From an uncultured Bizionia sp. (GTDB taxonomy: Bacteria > Bacteroidota > Bacteroidia > Flavobacteriales > Flavobacteriaceae), in NCBI GenBank assembly GCA_947496215.1, contig CANMCF010000002.1, positions 434,001 through 498,000 on the forward strand: DNA of 64,000 bases. Direction: 5' to 3'. Shown here piece by piece: positions 26,225 through 33,946 of this stretch. The notes beneath the pieces were generated by a model that saw nothing but the letters and a program-made list of their open reading frames with translations, was not told where the DNA came from and searched no databases. The first letter of the stretch is position 1. Each line of letters starts with the position of its first letter. Position numbers and translations under genes: made by a program.

Positions 26225-26240
26225 TTAATAATATATTGAT

Positions 26241-26281
26241 AAAGCCCAAATGAATAGTTAGATCTATTTTATTTGGGCTTT
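26241..26281 (+). terminator. Intrinsic terminator after the M36 protease gene
   Basis: Arms AAAGCCCAAAT (26241-26251) and ATTTGGGCTTT (26271-26281) pair perfectly and are followed by a T-rich stretch. Confidence 0.85.
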
Positions 26282-26399
26282 GTTTTGTTTAAGTATTTGT
26301 AATATTAACAGTTTTTTTGAAAAAAACACCGTTAAAGTGTTCTTAAATAGAGATAAAGCGTTATATTTAACGCATTGTAAATTAATTTCCCAAATTATT

Positions 26400-29300
26400 A
26401 TGAACAAAATTACACTTTTAATTCTTGGTTTATTACTTAGTGTTTCTTACGGTTTCTCTCAAAGTAGGACTGGAGACTCTAAAAATATGTGGACCAAAAC
26501 GGACAAGAACAGCTTGCAAAAAGAAGCAAAGGTTCATAGAAGTTCGAAGCCTTCAGATTTCCAGTTATATAGCTTGGATTTGGAGGGGCTGAAAAGAACT
26601 CTGTCCAATGCTCCTATGCGAGGAGAGATTCTTGCAAGAAAATCTCCTGTTAGGATAGCATTCCCAAATGCGTCTGGAGAATTCGAAACATTTGCTATTA
26701 TCGAAACACCTGCGATGGAAGACGAATTGGCTAGAAAAATGCCAATGATCAAGTCTTACGCAGGGCAAGGAATAGATGATCCTAGTGCTACGATGAGATT
26801 CACTGTAACTCAATTCGGATTGCATACTATGACTTTGTCAGGGACGAAAAGAACTTGGTTTATAGATCCATATACGGAAGATAGGCAAAACTACATCATA
26901 TATTCCAAGGAAAGCTTGGGTATGGATGCTCAATCTTTCGAATGTCTAACAGACGAAAGAGTTGACTTGTCTTCTCTTAAAGGAGATACGAGCCCTCAAA
27001 ATGCTACAGATGACAATAAATTGAGAACCTATAGATTGGCTCAATCTTGTACTGGAGAATATGCGACCATTTTTAAAGGAAGTGGGAGTACGGCAGCTCA
27101 AAAGGCAAATGTACAAGCTCAAATGGCCATTACGATGACCAGGGTGAATGGAATCTACGAAAGAGATTTGGCAATTACAATGATTTTTGTGGGCAACAAT
27201 GATGATGTAATCTATTTGACTGCTAACAATGATCCTTGGACAAATGAGTGGAATACTCAAACAGCAGTGACACTTGACAACGTAATTGGAGTTAACAATT
27301 ATGACATAGGACACAATTTCAATACGACTGGAGGAGGAAACGCAGGTTGTCTAGGATGTGTATGTACAAGTGCTTCTCAAACAGGAACACATAAAGGACG
27401 TGGTTACACGGGAAGAGCAGATCCTACAGGAGATCCTTTCGATGTAGATTATGTTGCTCATGAAATGGGGCACCAGTTTGATGGATGGCATACGATGAAT
27501 ACCTGTAGTCGATCTGGAAATGGATCCACGGAGGTGGAACCAGCTTCGGGAAGTACGATTATGGGATATGCAGGTATTTGCTCCTCGAACATACAAAACA
27601 ATAGTGATGCTTATTTTCATTATGTGAACATTAGAGATATTTCAGCAAATGTTAAAACAGGAGCAAGTAGTTCATGTGATGTTGAAACAAACATAGGAAA
27701 TGCAGCTCCAACTGCAGATGCAGGTAGTGATTATACCATTCCGGTTTCTACACCATACATGCTTGTAGGATCTTCGACTGATGCAGATGGTACGGCATCC
27801 CATACTTTTACTTGGGAACAAAACGATACGGAACAAGCACCAAATGGGCAAGCTCCACCAGCTGCTGGTAGTGCTACTGGTCCTATGGTACGTTCATTTG
27901 AAGGAACTACGAATCCAACGAGATATATTCCTCGTTTGTCACAATTGACTACAGGAGGGGCTACACCATGGGAAGTATTGCCTACGGGAAGCAGATCGAT
28001 GGAATTTGCCTTGACGGTAAGAGACAATAACGCAGCAGGAGGACAAACAGCCGATGATTTAATGACTGTGACCACAGCAGCTGTAGGGGGACCTTTTTTG
28101 GTAACCTCCCAAAATAGTGCTACGACTTGGGAACAAGGAAGTACGCAAACGATTACTTGGGATGTTGCAGGAACTACAGCAGCTCCAATAAATACGGCCA
28201 ATGTAGATATATTCTTGTCTACAGATGGAGGGTTGACCTATCCAACGATCTTGGCTACAGCTACACCCAATGATGGCTCTCATGACATCATCGTTCCTAA
28301 TGGAGAGTCCAGTACCGCTCGTGTAATGGTCAAAGGAAGTGGAAACATCTTTTTCAACATAAATTCGACAAACATTGATATCTCTGGTGCAACCAATCCG
28401 GTGATATCGTATTCAAATCCATCTCCGAATACTACGGAGGGAGCGATTTGCTATGTGGATGTCATCGTTCCATTGACAATAGCATTGGGGCCATCTGCAA
28501 ATGCCACAGCTACCTTTAGTGTAGCAGGAGGGACAGCGACAAACGGTTCGGATTTCGAGATAATGACACCGAGTTTGGTGTTCGCAGCTGGGGCGACAGT
28601 TTCACAGGATCTTTCTGTGAGAGTTTACAATGATGGATTGGTAGAAGGAACAGAGACAGCAATCATTGACTTTTCGGTTACGGGAGGAAATGCACAAGCA
28701 GGAACTAATTCATTGACCTTGACGATTAATGATGATGATAGTGTGCCGGCAGCAAGCGTGAACTTAACGCTTTTTAGTGATGATTTCTCAGATGCAGATG
28801 CCAGTGATTGGTCAGGGATAGACAACAATAGTGAACCTGCGGATGATTGGTTCTTGGCTCAAGAGTCCAATTGGACGACTCCTTTTGGTATCTATACGGA
28901 TTACTTTTTAGTATCTTATTCATGGAACAATGTGGATTATAGCCCGGATAACTTTATAACGTCTCCTGCAATTAGCATTCCTGCTGGAGCATCTGGAATT
29001 AACTTGAGGTTTTTTGCTGGGTCAGGTAGTGATCCGAATTTCTTCAGTGAAAATTATGAAGTCTACATATCCACGGCAACAGGATCTGTTGCAAATATAT
29101 TGGCAGGAACACGCCTAGTGGATACGGTGGTTCCAGCGGTAGGAGCTGCCTATTATGATGTGGCAATACCTGCAGCTTTTGAAAATCAAGCAACAGTACA
29201 AGATGTATACATATCGTTTAGACACCATGATACAACAGGGCAATGGCTGTTGGGAATAGATGATGTTTCTGTTACGGCAAATGTAGATGCTTCCATTAGA

Positions 29301-30563
29301 ACAGCAGTAAATACAGGGACAACCAATGATACATTGAGCGTATCAGGAACTGGGTTGTCATACACAGCGGACGATTCAGGAGAACTTATGTTGAATATGA
29401 CCAACAATGATACATTCAATTACGGATGTACGGATGTTTCTGTTTCAAGATCAGGAACGTCAGGTCAAGCGTACAATGGTAGTACTTTGCCTAACCATGT
29501 GATGGACAAGACATTTACAATAACTCCGACAAATACAACGACTTCAGGAGACGTAACCACGGCTTTCTATTTTGATGCGACCGAGATAAGTGGTTGGCAA
29601 ACGGCAACAGGATTGACCAGTGGGGATTTGGTGGCATTGAGAGAAGGAACTGGAGAAGTGGTGCCTTTGGTGGTCAGTGCTTTTGGAGGTGACACAATAT
29701 TGACGGGAACGTTTACAGGTCTCTCTGGAACATATTATTTTGGACCAGAAGATGCTTTCAGGGTAACGATTTCACCTAAAGTATATCTACAGGGAGCAGC
29801 TTTGAACCCTAATGGAAGCGAGCCAACGATTATGCGAGACGATTTGCGTGTGGATGGATTGATTCCAGCGATGAGTCCTTTTGCAGACAACTTGACCGTA
29901 AATGCATCGGTACTTAATGTCACTGGAGCAAATGCCATTGTGGATTGGGTTCAAGTAGAATTGAGAGATCAAAACACAAATACGACCATAATAGATTCAC
30001 AATCTGCCTTGTTGCAACGTGATGGCGATGTCGTAGGGGTAGACGGAGTATCACCTTTGGTATTTAATTACCCTTCTGCAGATTACTACGTGAGTGTTAG
30101 ACATAAAAGCCATTTGGGCATCATGAGTGCCAATACCATTCTATTGACAGCAGCAACCAAGGTAGTGGATTTCACAGATGGAACTACTGCTACATTTGGA
30201 ACAGATGCTCAAACATCCTTTGGAATGCCAAGTGGAATACTAGGTATGTGGGCAGGAGATGCCAACGGAGATGGTCGTTTGAATTATTCGGGAGGACAAT
30301 CCGACGTGCCATTTATAAGAAGTCAAGTATTCAATGATCCAAACAATTCTGTATTTGGAGGTCCACCAACGGCAACCTACCCATCTGAAGGTTATTTTGG
30401 AACCGATGTGGATATGGATGGAGTTACAATATATTCAGGAACAGGGAGTGATGTATTGTATGTGCGAAACAACATTTTCAACAATCCTTCGAATTCTGTA
30501 TTTGGAGGGCCACCAACGGCGACTTACATATTCACACAGCAATTGCCGGAAGGGGCCAATTAA
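26400..30563 (+). CDS. Secreted metzincin-type (M12B/reprolysin-like) protease with Calx-beta and shared C-terminal module
   Basis: A 1387-aa exported protein from ATG 26400 (MNKITLLILGLLLSVSYGFSQ); an upstream extension to 26280 lacks signal-peptide logic and overlaps the previous terminator. The catalytic domain has the extended zinc motif HEMGHQFDGWH (H354, H358, H364) and a downstream methionine turn (GSTIMGYAG), defining a metzincin; a disulphide-rich segment (GCLGCVCTSAS) precedes it. Further domains: a PKD/Ig-like domain from about 440, a Calx-beta-like domain (GTATNGSDFEI, DGLVEGTETAIIDF), a MAM/choice-of-anchor-like beta-sandwich, and the shared module from K1127 to the end. Likely digests extracellular protein. 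Confidence 0.88.
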   Translation: MNKITLLILGLLLSVSYGFSQSRTGDSKNMWTKTDKNSLQKEAKVHRSSKPSDFQLYSLDLEGLKRTLSNAPMRGEILARKSPVRIAFPNASGEFETFAIIETPAMEDELARKMPMIKSYAGQGIDDPSATMRFTVTQFGLHTMTLSGTKRTWFIDPYTEDRQNYIIYSKESLGMDAQSFECLTDERVDLSSLKGDTSPQNATDDNKLRTYRLAQSCTGEYATIFKGSGSTAAQKANVQAQMAITMTRVNGIYERDLAITMIFVGNNDDVIYLTANNDPWTNEWNTQTAVTLDNVIGVNNYDIGHNFNTTGGGNAGCLGCVCTSASQTGTHKGRGYTGRADPTGDPFDVDYVAHEMGHQFDGWHTMNTCSRSGNGSTEVEPASGSTIMGYAGICSSNIQNNSDAYFHYVNIRDISANVKTGASSSCDVETNIGNAAPTADAGSDYTIPVSTPYMLVGSSTDADGTASHTFTWEQNDTEQAPNGQAPPAAGSATGPMVRSFEGTTNPTRYIPRLSQLTTGGATPWEVLPTGSRSMEFALTVRDNNAAGGQTADDLMTVTTAAVGGPFLVTSQNSATTWEQGSTQTITWDVAGTTAAPINTANVDIFLSTDGGLTYPTILATATPNDGSHDIIVPNGESSTARVMVKGSGNIFFNINSTNIDISGATNPVISYSNPSPNTTEGAICYVDVIVPLTIALGPSANATATFSVAGGTATNGSDFEIMTPSLVFAAGATVSQDLSVRVYNDGLVEGTETAIIDFSVTGGNAQAGTNSLTLTINDDDSVPAASVNLTLFSDDFSDADASDWSGIDNNSEPADDWFLAQESNWTTPFGIYTDYFLVSYSWNNVDYSPDNFITSPAISIPAGASGINLRFFAGSGSDPNFFSENYEVYISTATGSVANILAGTRLVDTVVPAVGAAYYDVAIPAAFENQATVQDVYISFRHHDTTGQWLLGIDDVSVTANVDASIRTAVNTGTTNDTLSVSGTGLSYTADDSGELMLNMTNNDTFNYGCTDVSVSRSGTSGQAYNGSTLPNHVMDKTFTITPTNTTTSGDVTTAFYFDATEISGWQTATGLTSGDLVALREGTGEVVPLVVSAFGGDTILTGTFTGLSGTYYFGPEDAFRVTISPKVYLQGAALNPNGSEPTIMRDDLRVDGLIPAMSPFADNLTVNASVLNVTGANAIVDWVQVELRDQNTNTTIIDSQSALLQRDGDVVGVDGVSPLVFNYPSADYYVSVRHKSHLGIMSANTILLTAATKVVDFTDGTTATFGTDAQTSFGMPSGILGMWAGDANGDGRLNYSGGQSDVPFIRSQVFNDPNNSVFGGPPTATYPSEGYFGTDVDMDGVTIYSGTGSDVLYVRNNIFNNPSNSVFGGPPTATYIFTQQLPEGAN
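29778..30560 (+). repeat. Shared C-terminal module, copy 3
   Basis: About 261 codons, KVYLQG to QQLPEG, nearly the same as copy 2. Calcium-loop-like motifs: DANGDGRLNYSG and DVDMDGVTIYSG. Confidence 0.9.
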
Positions 30564-30571
30564 AAAAAGAG

Positions 30572-30643
30572 TATATTTGCATCCTCTTTATGCAATAAAT
30601 CTAATTTAGATATAAAATTAAATATTAAAAAAAGCTATATTTG
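30572..30643 (+). promoter_or_regulatory. Two tandem candidate -7 elements before the small T9SS-sorted protein
   Basis: TATATTTG occurs at 30572-30579 and again at 30636-30643, each followed by C and each within an imperfect copy of the same local sequence (A-run, TATATTTGC, CTCT-like). Either or both may drive the gene at 30672. Confidence 0.45.
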
Positions 30644-30671
30644 CTTACTCTAAATCTAAAAAAATAAAATA

Positions 30672-31448
30672 ATGAAAACAAGATTACTATTATTACTAGC
30701 ATTAACGTTTGGCTTGACGATGCAGGCACAAGACACTTACGAACTGACATTGAAATACGAAAGTGCATATAGCTTTACTGTACAAGCTACACCGAACTTT
30801 ACTTCTACAAACCCTCATCCTTATATAAATGATCAAAATTTTACGATCATAATTCCTAATGGTGTGACACTATCCAGCACAGGACTTTACTCTGTTCCGG
30901 TATTTACTGCGATAGATGCATATTATCCTGACCATGATGCGATCCCTTTCAATCTTGTGTCAGACATAGTGTTACCAGCGCACACTGCTGGAGTACCTTT
31001 GGATTTGGTGACATTTAATGTCGATGGTAGTCCTACTAGTGGAACTATAAAGCTTTTGGGTAATACAGATGGACTTGTTCTAGCTGCTCCAGCTCAATTC
31101 TCTGCTAAGTTTATTGGGACACTATCTGGAAACCTTATGGATCCTGCAACGGACAATTATGCAGGTCAAACAGGAACTGTTGAACACAATTTTGCGACTT
31201 TAAGTACTGTGGGAAATGAATTGACAGGATATTCAGTATATCCTAACCCAGCAACAGATGTTGTAACGATCAACGGGTTGGAGAATGAATTGTCAAAAGT
31301 GGAAGTTTACAACATCACTGGACAAAGAGTATTGACAAGTACAACAAATATGGAAACTATAAATGTAGCTGCTTTCAACGCTGGAGTATATTTTGTTAAA
31401 CTATCTACGGAAGTGGCTAGTACTACGATAAAATTAGTGAAGGAATAA
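30672..31448 (+). CDS. Secreted beta-sandwich protein with T9SS type A sorting tail; cohesin-like domain suspected
   Basis: A 258-aa protein with a signal peptide (MKTRLLLLLALTFGLTMQAQ). Residues about 21-175 form one beta-rich domain (YELTLKYESAYSFTVQATP, VPLDLVTFNVDG, AAPAQFSAKFIG) whose layout is reminiscent of cohesin or carbohydrate-binding sandwiches; this is a low-certainty impression. Residues about 182-258 are a standard type A tail: VYPNPATDVVTING, VEVYNITGQRVL, FNAGVYFVKL, TTIKLVKE. It directly follows the two proteases carrying dockerin-like modules, with 108 bases and two promoter elements between. Function unknown. Confidence 0.8.
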   Translation: MKTRLLLLLALTFGLTMQAQDTYELTLKYESAYSFTVQATPNFTSTNPHPYINDQNFTIIIPNGVTLSSTGLYSVPVFTAIDAYYPDHDAIPFNLVSDIVLPAHTAGVPLDLVTFNVDGSPTSGTIKLLGNTDGLVLAAPAQFSAKFIGTLSGNLMDPATDNYAGQTGTVEHNFATLSTVGNELTGYSVYPNPATDVVTINGLENELSKVEVYNITGQRVLTSTTNMETINVAAFNAGVYFVKLSTEVASTTIKLVKE

Positions 31449-31475
31449 TTAAGTTAAACTACTTATAAAGTGCAG

Positions 31476-31501
31476 GAAGCCAATACGAAAGTATTGGCTT
31501 C
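31476..31501 (+). terminator. Stem-loop terminator after the small T9SS-sorted gene
   Basis: Perfect 11-bp stem (31476-31486 with 31491-31501) closed by a GAAA tetraloop, followed by TTTCG. The T-run is short, but the position 27 bases after the stop fits. Confidence 0.65.
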
Positions 31502-31533
31502 TTTCGTTAAGAGAATAAAAGCAATAGAAGGAA

Positions 31534-32394
31534 ATGAAAAAAACAATGCTATTCATCTGCATTTTAATCTCGTTGTTTGCCATAGCATACCAATTGAAGC
31601 CAACCAAACATATTGTAAATGCCTTGGTCGTTGAGTCCAATCTTGTAGATGAGGATAGTCTGACCATCAGATCGAGAGTCAATGTGCCAAAAGGCTATAA
31701 AAGGGTAGAATACGCCAAAGGATCATTTCAAGAATATTTGAGAGGTTACAAGTTGAAGCCATTTGGAAGTAAAATCATTAATTACGACAATAGTGAATAC
31801 TATTGGCAAAAAGGACACATTGGGATACTGGATGTTCCAGTGCCAAAAAATGGATTGCAGCAATGTGCAGACGCCTTGATAAGAATAAGAAGTGAATACC
31901 TTTGGGGCAATGATAGAAAAGATGAGATAGGGTTTAACTTTACAAGCGGACATTATTGTTCATGGCTTAAATACGCAGAAGGCCATAGACCGAAGATAAA
32001 TGGGAATAAGGTTACATTCGACAAGACAGCTTCCGCCAACCATTCAAAGAGTACTTTCTACAACTATCTCAATTTAATCTATATGTATTCAGGAACGTTG
32101 TCCCTATACAATGAATTGCCCAAAATAGATTCTACCCAGGATTTGAAAATAGGGGATATGCTTATAAAGGGAGGCTCACCTGGGCACATAGTGATGATTA
32201 CGGATGAAATTGTAAACGAAGCTGGAGAGAAACGCTTCTTGTTGTTTCAAGGGAACACACCGGCACAAAGTGTACATTTGGTAAAGAATCTGGAGGATTC
32301 TACATTCTCTCCATGGTACGAGTTGAAAATGAATTCTAAGATTCCCGTATCCAACTATACTTTTGGGAATTCCAAGTTCGTGAGGTTCAAATAA
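31534..32394 (+). CDS. DUF4846-family exported protein
   Basis: A 286-aa protein with an N-terminal hydrophobic segment (TMLFICILISLFAIAYQL) that may be a signal peptide or anchor. The sequence fits the DUF4846 family: PKGYKRVEYAKGSFQEYLR at the start, LQQCADALIRIRSEYLWG, FNFTSGHYCSWLKYAEGHRP, GSPGHIVMITD and LLFQGNTPAQS. The conserved His and Cys residues (HYCSW, GHIVM) would suit a papain-like hydrolase, but no activity is known to me. It sits between the secreted-protease block and apbE. Confidence 0.75.
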   Translation: MKKTMLFICILISLFAIAYQLKPTKHIVNALVVESNLVDEDSLTIRSRVNVPKGYKRVEYAKGSFQEYLRGYKLKPFGSKIINYDNSEYYWQKGHIGILDVPVPKNGLQQCADALIRIRSEYLWGNDRKDEIGFNFTSGHYCSWLKYAEGHRPKINGNKVTFDKTASANHSKSTFYNYLNLIYMYSGTLSLYNELPKIDSTQDLKIGDMLIKGGSPGHIVMITDEIVNEAGEKRFLLFQGNTPAQSVHLVKNLEDSTFSPWYELKMNSKIPVSNYTFGNSKFVRFK

Positions 32395-32474
32395 GGAACT
32401 TTTCGATTTATTCTATTTAATTTGACAGTCAGTTTTTTCAATTCAATCCTATTGAGAAATAATGACGATTGTCG

Positions 32475-32482
32475 TATTTTTG
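32475..32482 (+). promoter_or_regulatory. Candidate -7 element for the unknown gene-apbE unit
   Basis: TATTTTTG ends only 4 bases before the ATG at 32487. If it is the true -7 element, transcription would start at or next to the start codon, giving a leaderless mRNA. Confidence 0.45.
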
Positions 32483-32486
32483 CATT

Positions 32487-32864
32487 ATGAGTAAAGCATT
32501 GACTGAACAGGAATTGCACAATTTGGCAATGAACCATGTTGGAAAGGATTTGGAAAAACGCGGTTTTGAGTTTATAGCGATAAACAGCAAGTTGAAAAAG
32601 CACCCACAATTTGTATGCATGGATGCGAACAAGCAATACTTCTTCGTAATAGTAAAGGCAGTTATGCTTCCAGACAATGCCAATAATTATGATGTCATTT
32701 GGATGGAGTCCTTCAAAAAACATGCAAGAACAAATGATGCAAAGGTATTGTATGCGGGAGTAGGTTTGGGAAACCCTAAAGGGGAATCGTTACCGGTTTA
32801 TTTAGATGAAGATTATCTAATAGAGTACAATGGCATCCAATTAATAGAAACAAACCTTAATTAA
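32487..32864 (+). CDS. Small conserved protein encoded upstream of apbE
   Basis: A 125-aa soluble protein beginning MSKALTEQELHNLAMNHVG; an in-frame ATG at 32469 would lie upstream of the promoter-like element and is disfavoured. It has an alpha/beta composition (FEFIAINSKLKKHPQFVC, YFFVIVKAVMLPDN, KVLYAGVGLGNP) and no signal peptide, metal motif or membrane helix. From memory, relatives in Flavobacteriaceae sit beside nqrF and apbE and are sometimes labelled as an Nqr F subunit; no ferredoxin or flavin motif supports that name. The stop abuts the apbE start, implying co-expression and perhaps a part in Nqr maturation. Confidence 0.7.
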   Translation: MSKALTEQELHNLAMNHVGKDLEKRGFEFIAINSKLKKHPQFVCMDANKQYFFVIVKAVMLPDNANNYDVIWMESFKKHARTNDAKVLYAGVGLGNPKGESLPVYLDEDYLIEYNGIQLIETNLN

Positions 32865-33848
32865 ATGAGAAAAATCACTTTACTTCTAATATTGCCTTTC
32901 ATTTTTCACTCTTGTGCAAAATCACCTCAGTTGATCAAGGTATCCGGACCTATTTTTGGAACTAGCTACAGCATTCAATATTACGATGTGGAAACTCAGG
33001 ATTTTAAAGAGGAATTCGATAGCCTCTTTTATGTCATCAACAAGTCAATGTCCAACTACCAAGTTAATTCGGACATTTCAAAGATAAATAGGAATGAGAG
33101 TACAATAGTCGATGCTCATTTTGAAACGGTTTTCAAAGGAGCAAAAACAATATATAGACAAACTGAAGGCGTTTTGGATCCGACAATAGGGAAACTGGTA
33201 AACGCTTGGGACTTTGGTTCTGAAAAGAACAAAACGACCTTAGATAGCATTAAAATAGATAGCCTGATGCGTTTTGTGGGTTTTAATAGAGTAGGTCTGG
33301 TTGATGGCAAGGTGAAAAAGCATGAAGAAGTGTTCATAGACTTCAATGCCATTGCAAAAGGATACGGTGTAGATGTAATAGCGATGTTTTTAGACTCTAA
33401 AAATATTGAAAACTACATAGTCGACATTGGAGGAGAGCTAAGGGCGAAAGGCTATAATATGAAAAAAGAAAAAGGATGGACTGTTGGTATTGAAAACCCC
33501 AATTTCGATGGCTCGCAAAGTTTTTCCCAAACGATGGTTTTGGAAAACAAGGCATTGGCAACCTCAGGTACCTATAGGAAATTCAAAGTGGATGAAAATG
33601 GAAACCGTTATGCTCACATAATAGACACAAAAACAGGTTACCCTACCAAAACCAACGTATTGGGGGTTTCCGTAATTGCCGAAAATTGCATGTTGGCAGA
33701 TGGTTATGCCACAGCATTCCAAGCGATGGGGGTAAACAAGGTATCAGAGTTTTTATTGAAGCATCCAGAACTAAAAGCCTATCTAATCTTTGAAAATGAA
33801 GAGAAGGCATTGGAAACATTGGTTTTGAACGACTTTCCCTTGGAATAG
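32865..33848 (+). CDS. apbE: FAD:protein FMN transferase ApbE (lipoprotein)
   Basis: A 327-aa periplasmic lipoprotein: signal LLLILPFIFHSC with lipobox cysteine C17. ApbE uses FAD and Mg2+ to attach FMN to threonine in target proteins, here expected to be NqrB T331 and NqrC T221. Family motifs are clear: GTSYSIQYY, LDPTIGKLVNAWDFG, DFNAIAKGYGVD, YIVDIGGELRAKG, ATSGTYRKF, HIIDTKTGYPT and MLADGYATAFQAMG. It starts immediately after the small gene upstream, without a gap. It is separated from the nqr operon by about 10.5 kb of secreted-protein genes. Confidence 0.95.
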   Translation: MRKITLLLILPFIFHSCAKSPQLIKVSGPIFGTSYSIQYYDVETQDFKEEFDSLFYVINKSMSNYQVNSDISKINRNESTIVDAHFETVFKGAKTIYRQTEGVLDPTIGKLVNAWDFGSEKNKTTLDSIKIDSLMRFVGFNRVGLVDGKVKKHEEVFIDFNAIAKGYGVDVIAMFLDSKNIENYIVDIGGELRAKGYNMKKEKGWTVGIENPNFDGSQSFSQTMVLENKALATSGTYRKFKVDENGNRYAHIIDTKTGYPTKTNVLGVSVIAENCMLADGYATAFQAMGVNKVSEFLLKHPELKAYLIFENEEKALETLVLNDFPLE

Positions 33849-33946
33849 TAATTTCCTTGTTTTAGAAGTCATAATGGGCATTTTGGAAACTTTGTCATTC
33901 CCGGAACAATTCAAAAGTGTAATTTTGATTTCTAAAATAGTATTTA

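Noticed and set aside
30334..30609. A 91-codon frame over the end of the metzincin protease gene.
   Set aside because: It is out of frame within the strongly conserved module and is explained by that coding sequence.
22367..31448. A true cellulosome based on dockerin-like motifs.
   Set aside because: No cellulase or scaffoldin with repeated cohesins is present, and the loops lack the last acidic residue; only a resemblance is claimed.
32487..32864. Naming the small gene before apbE an Nqr subunit F.
   Set aside because: True nqrF is at 20722-22032 with Fe-S and flavin motifs; the small protein has neither.
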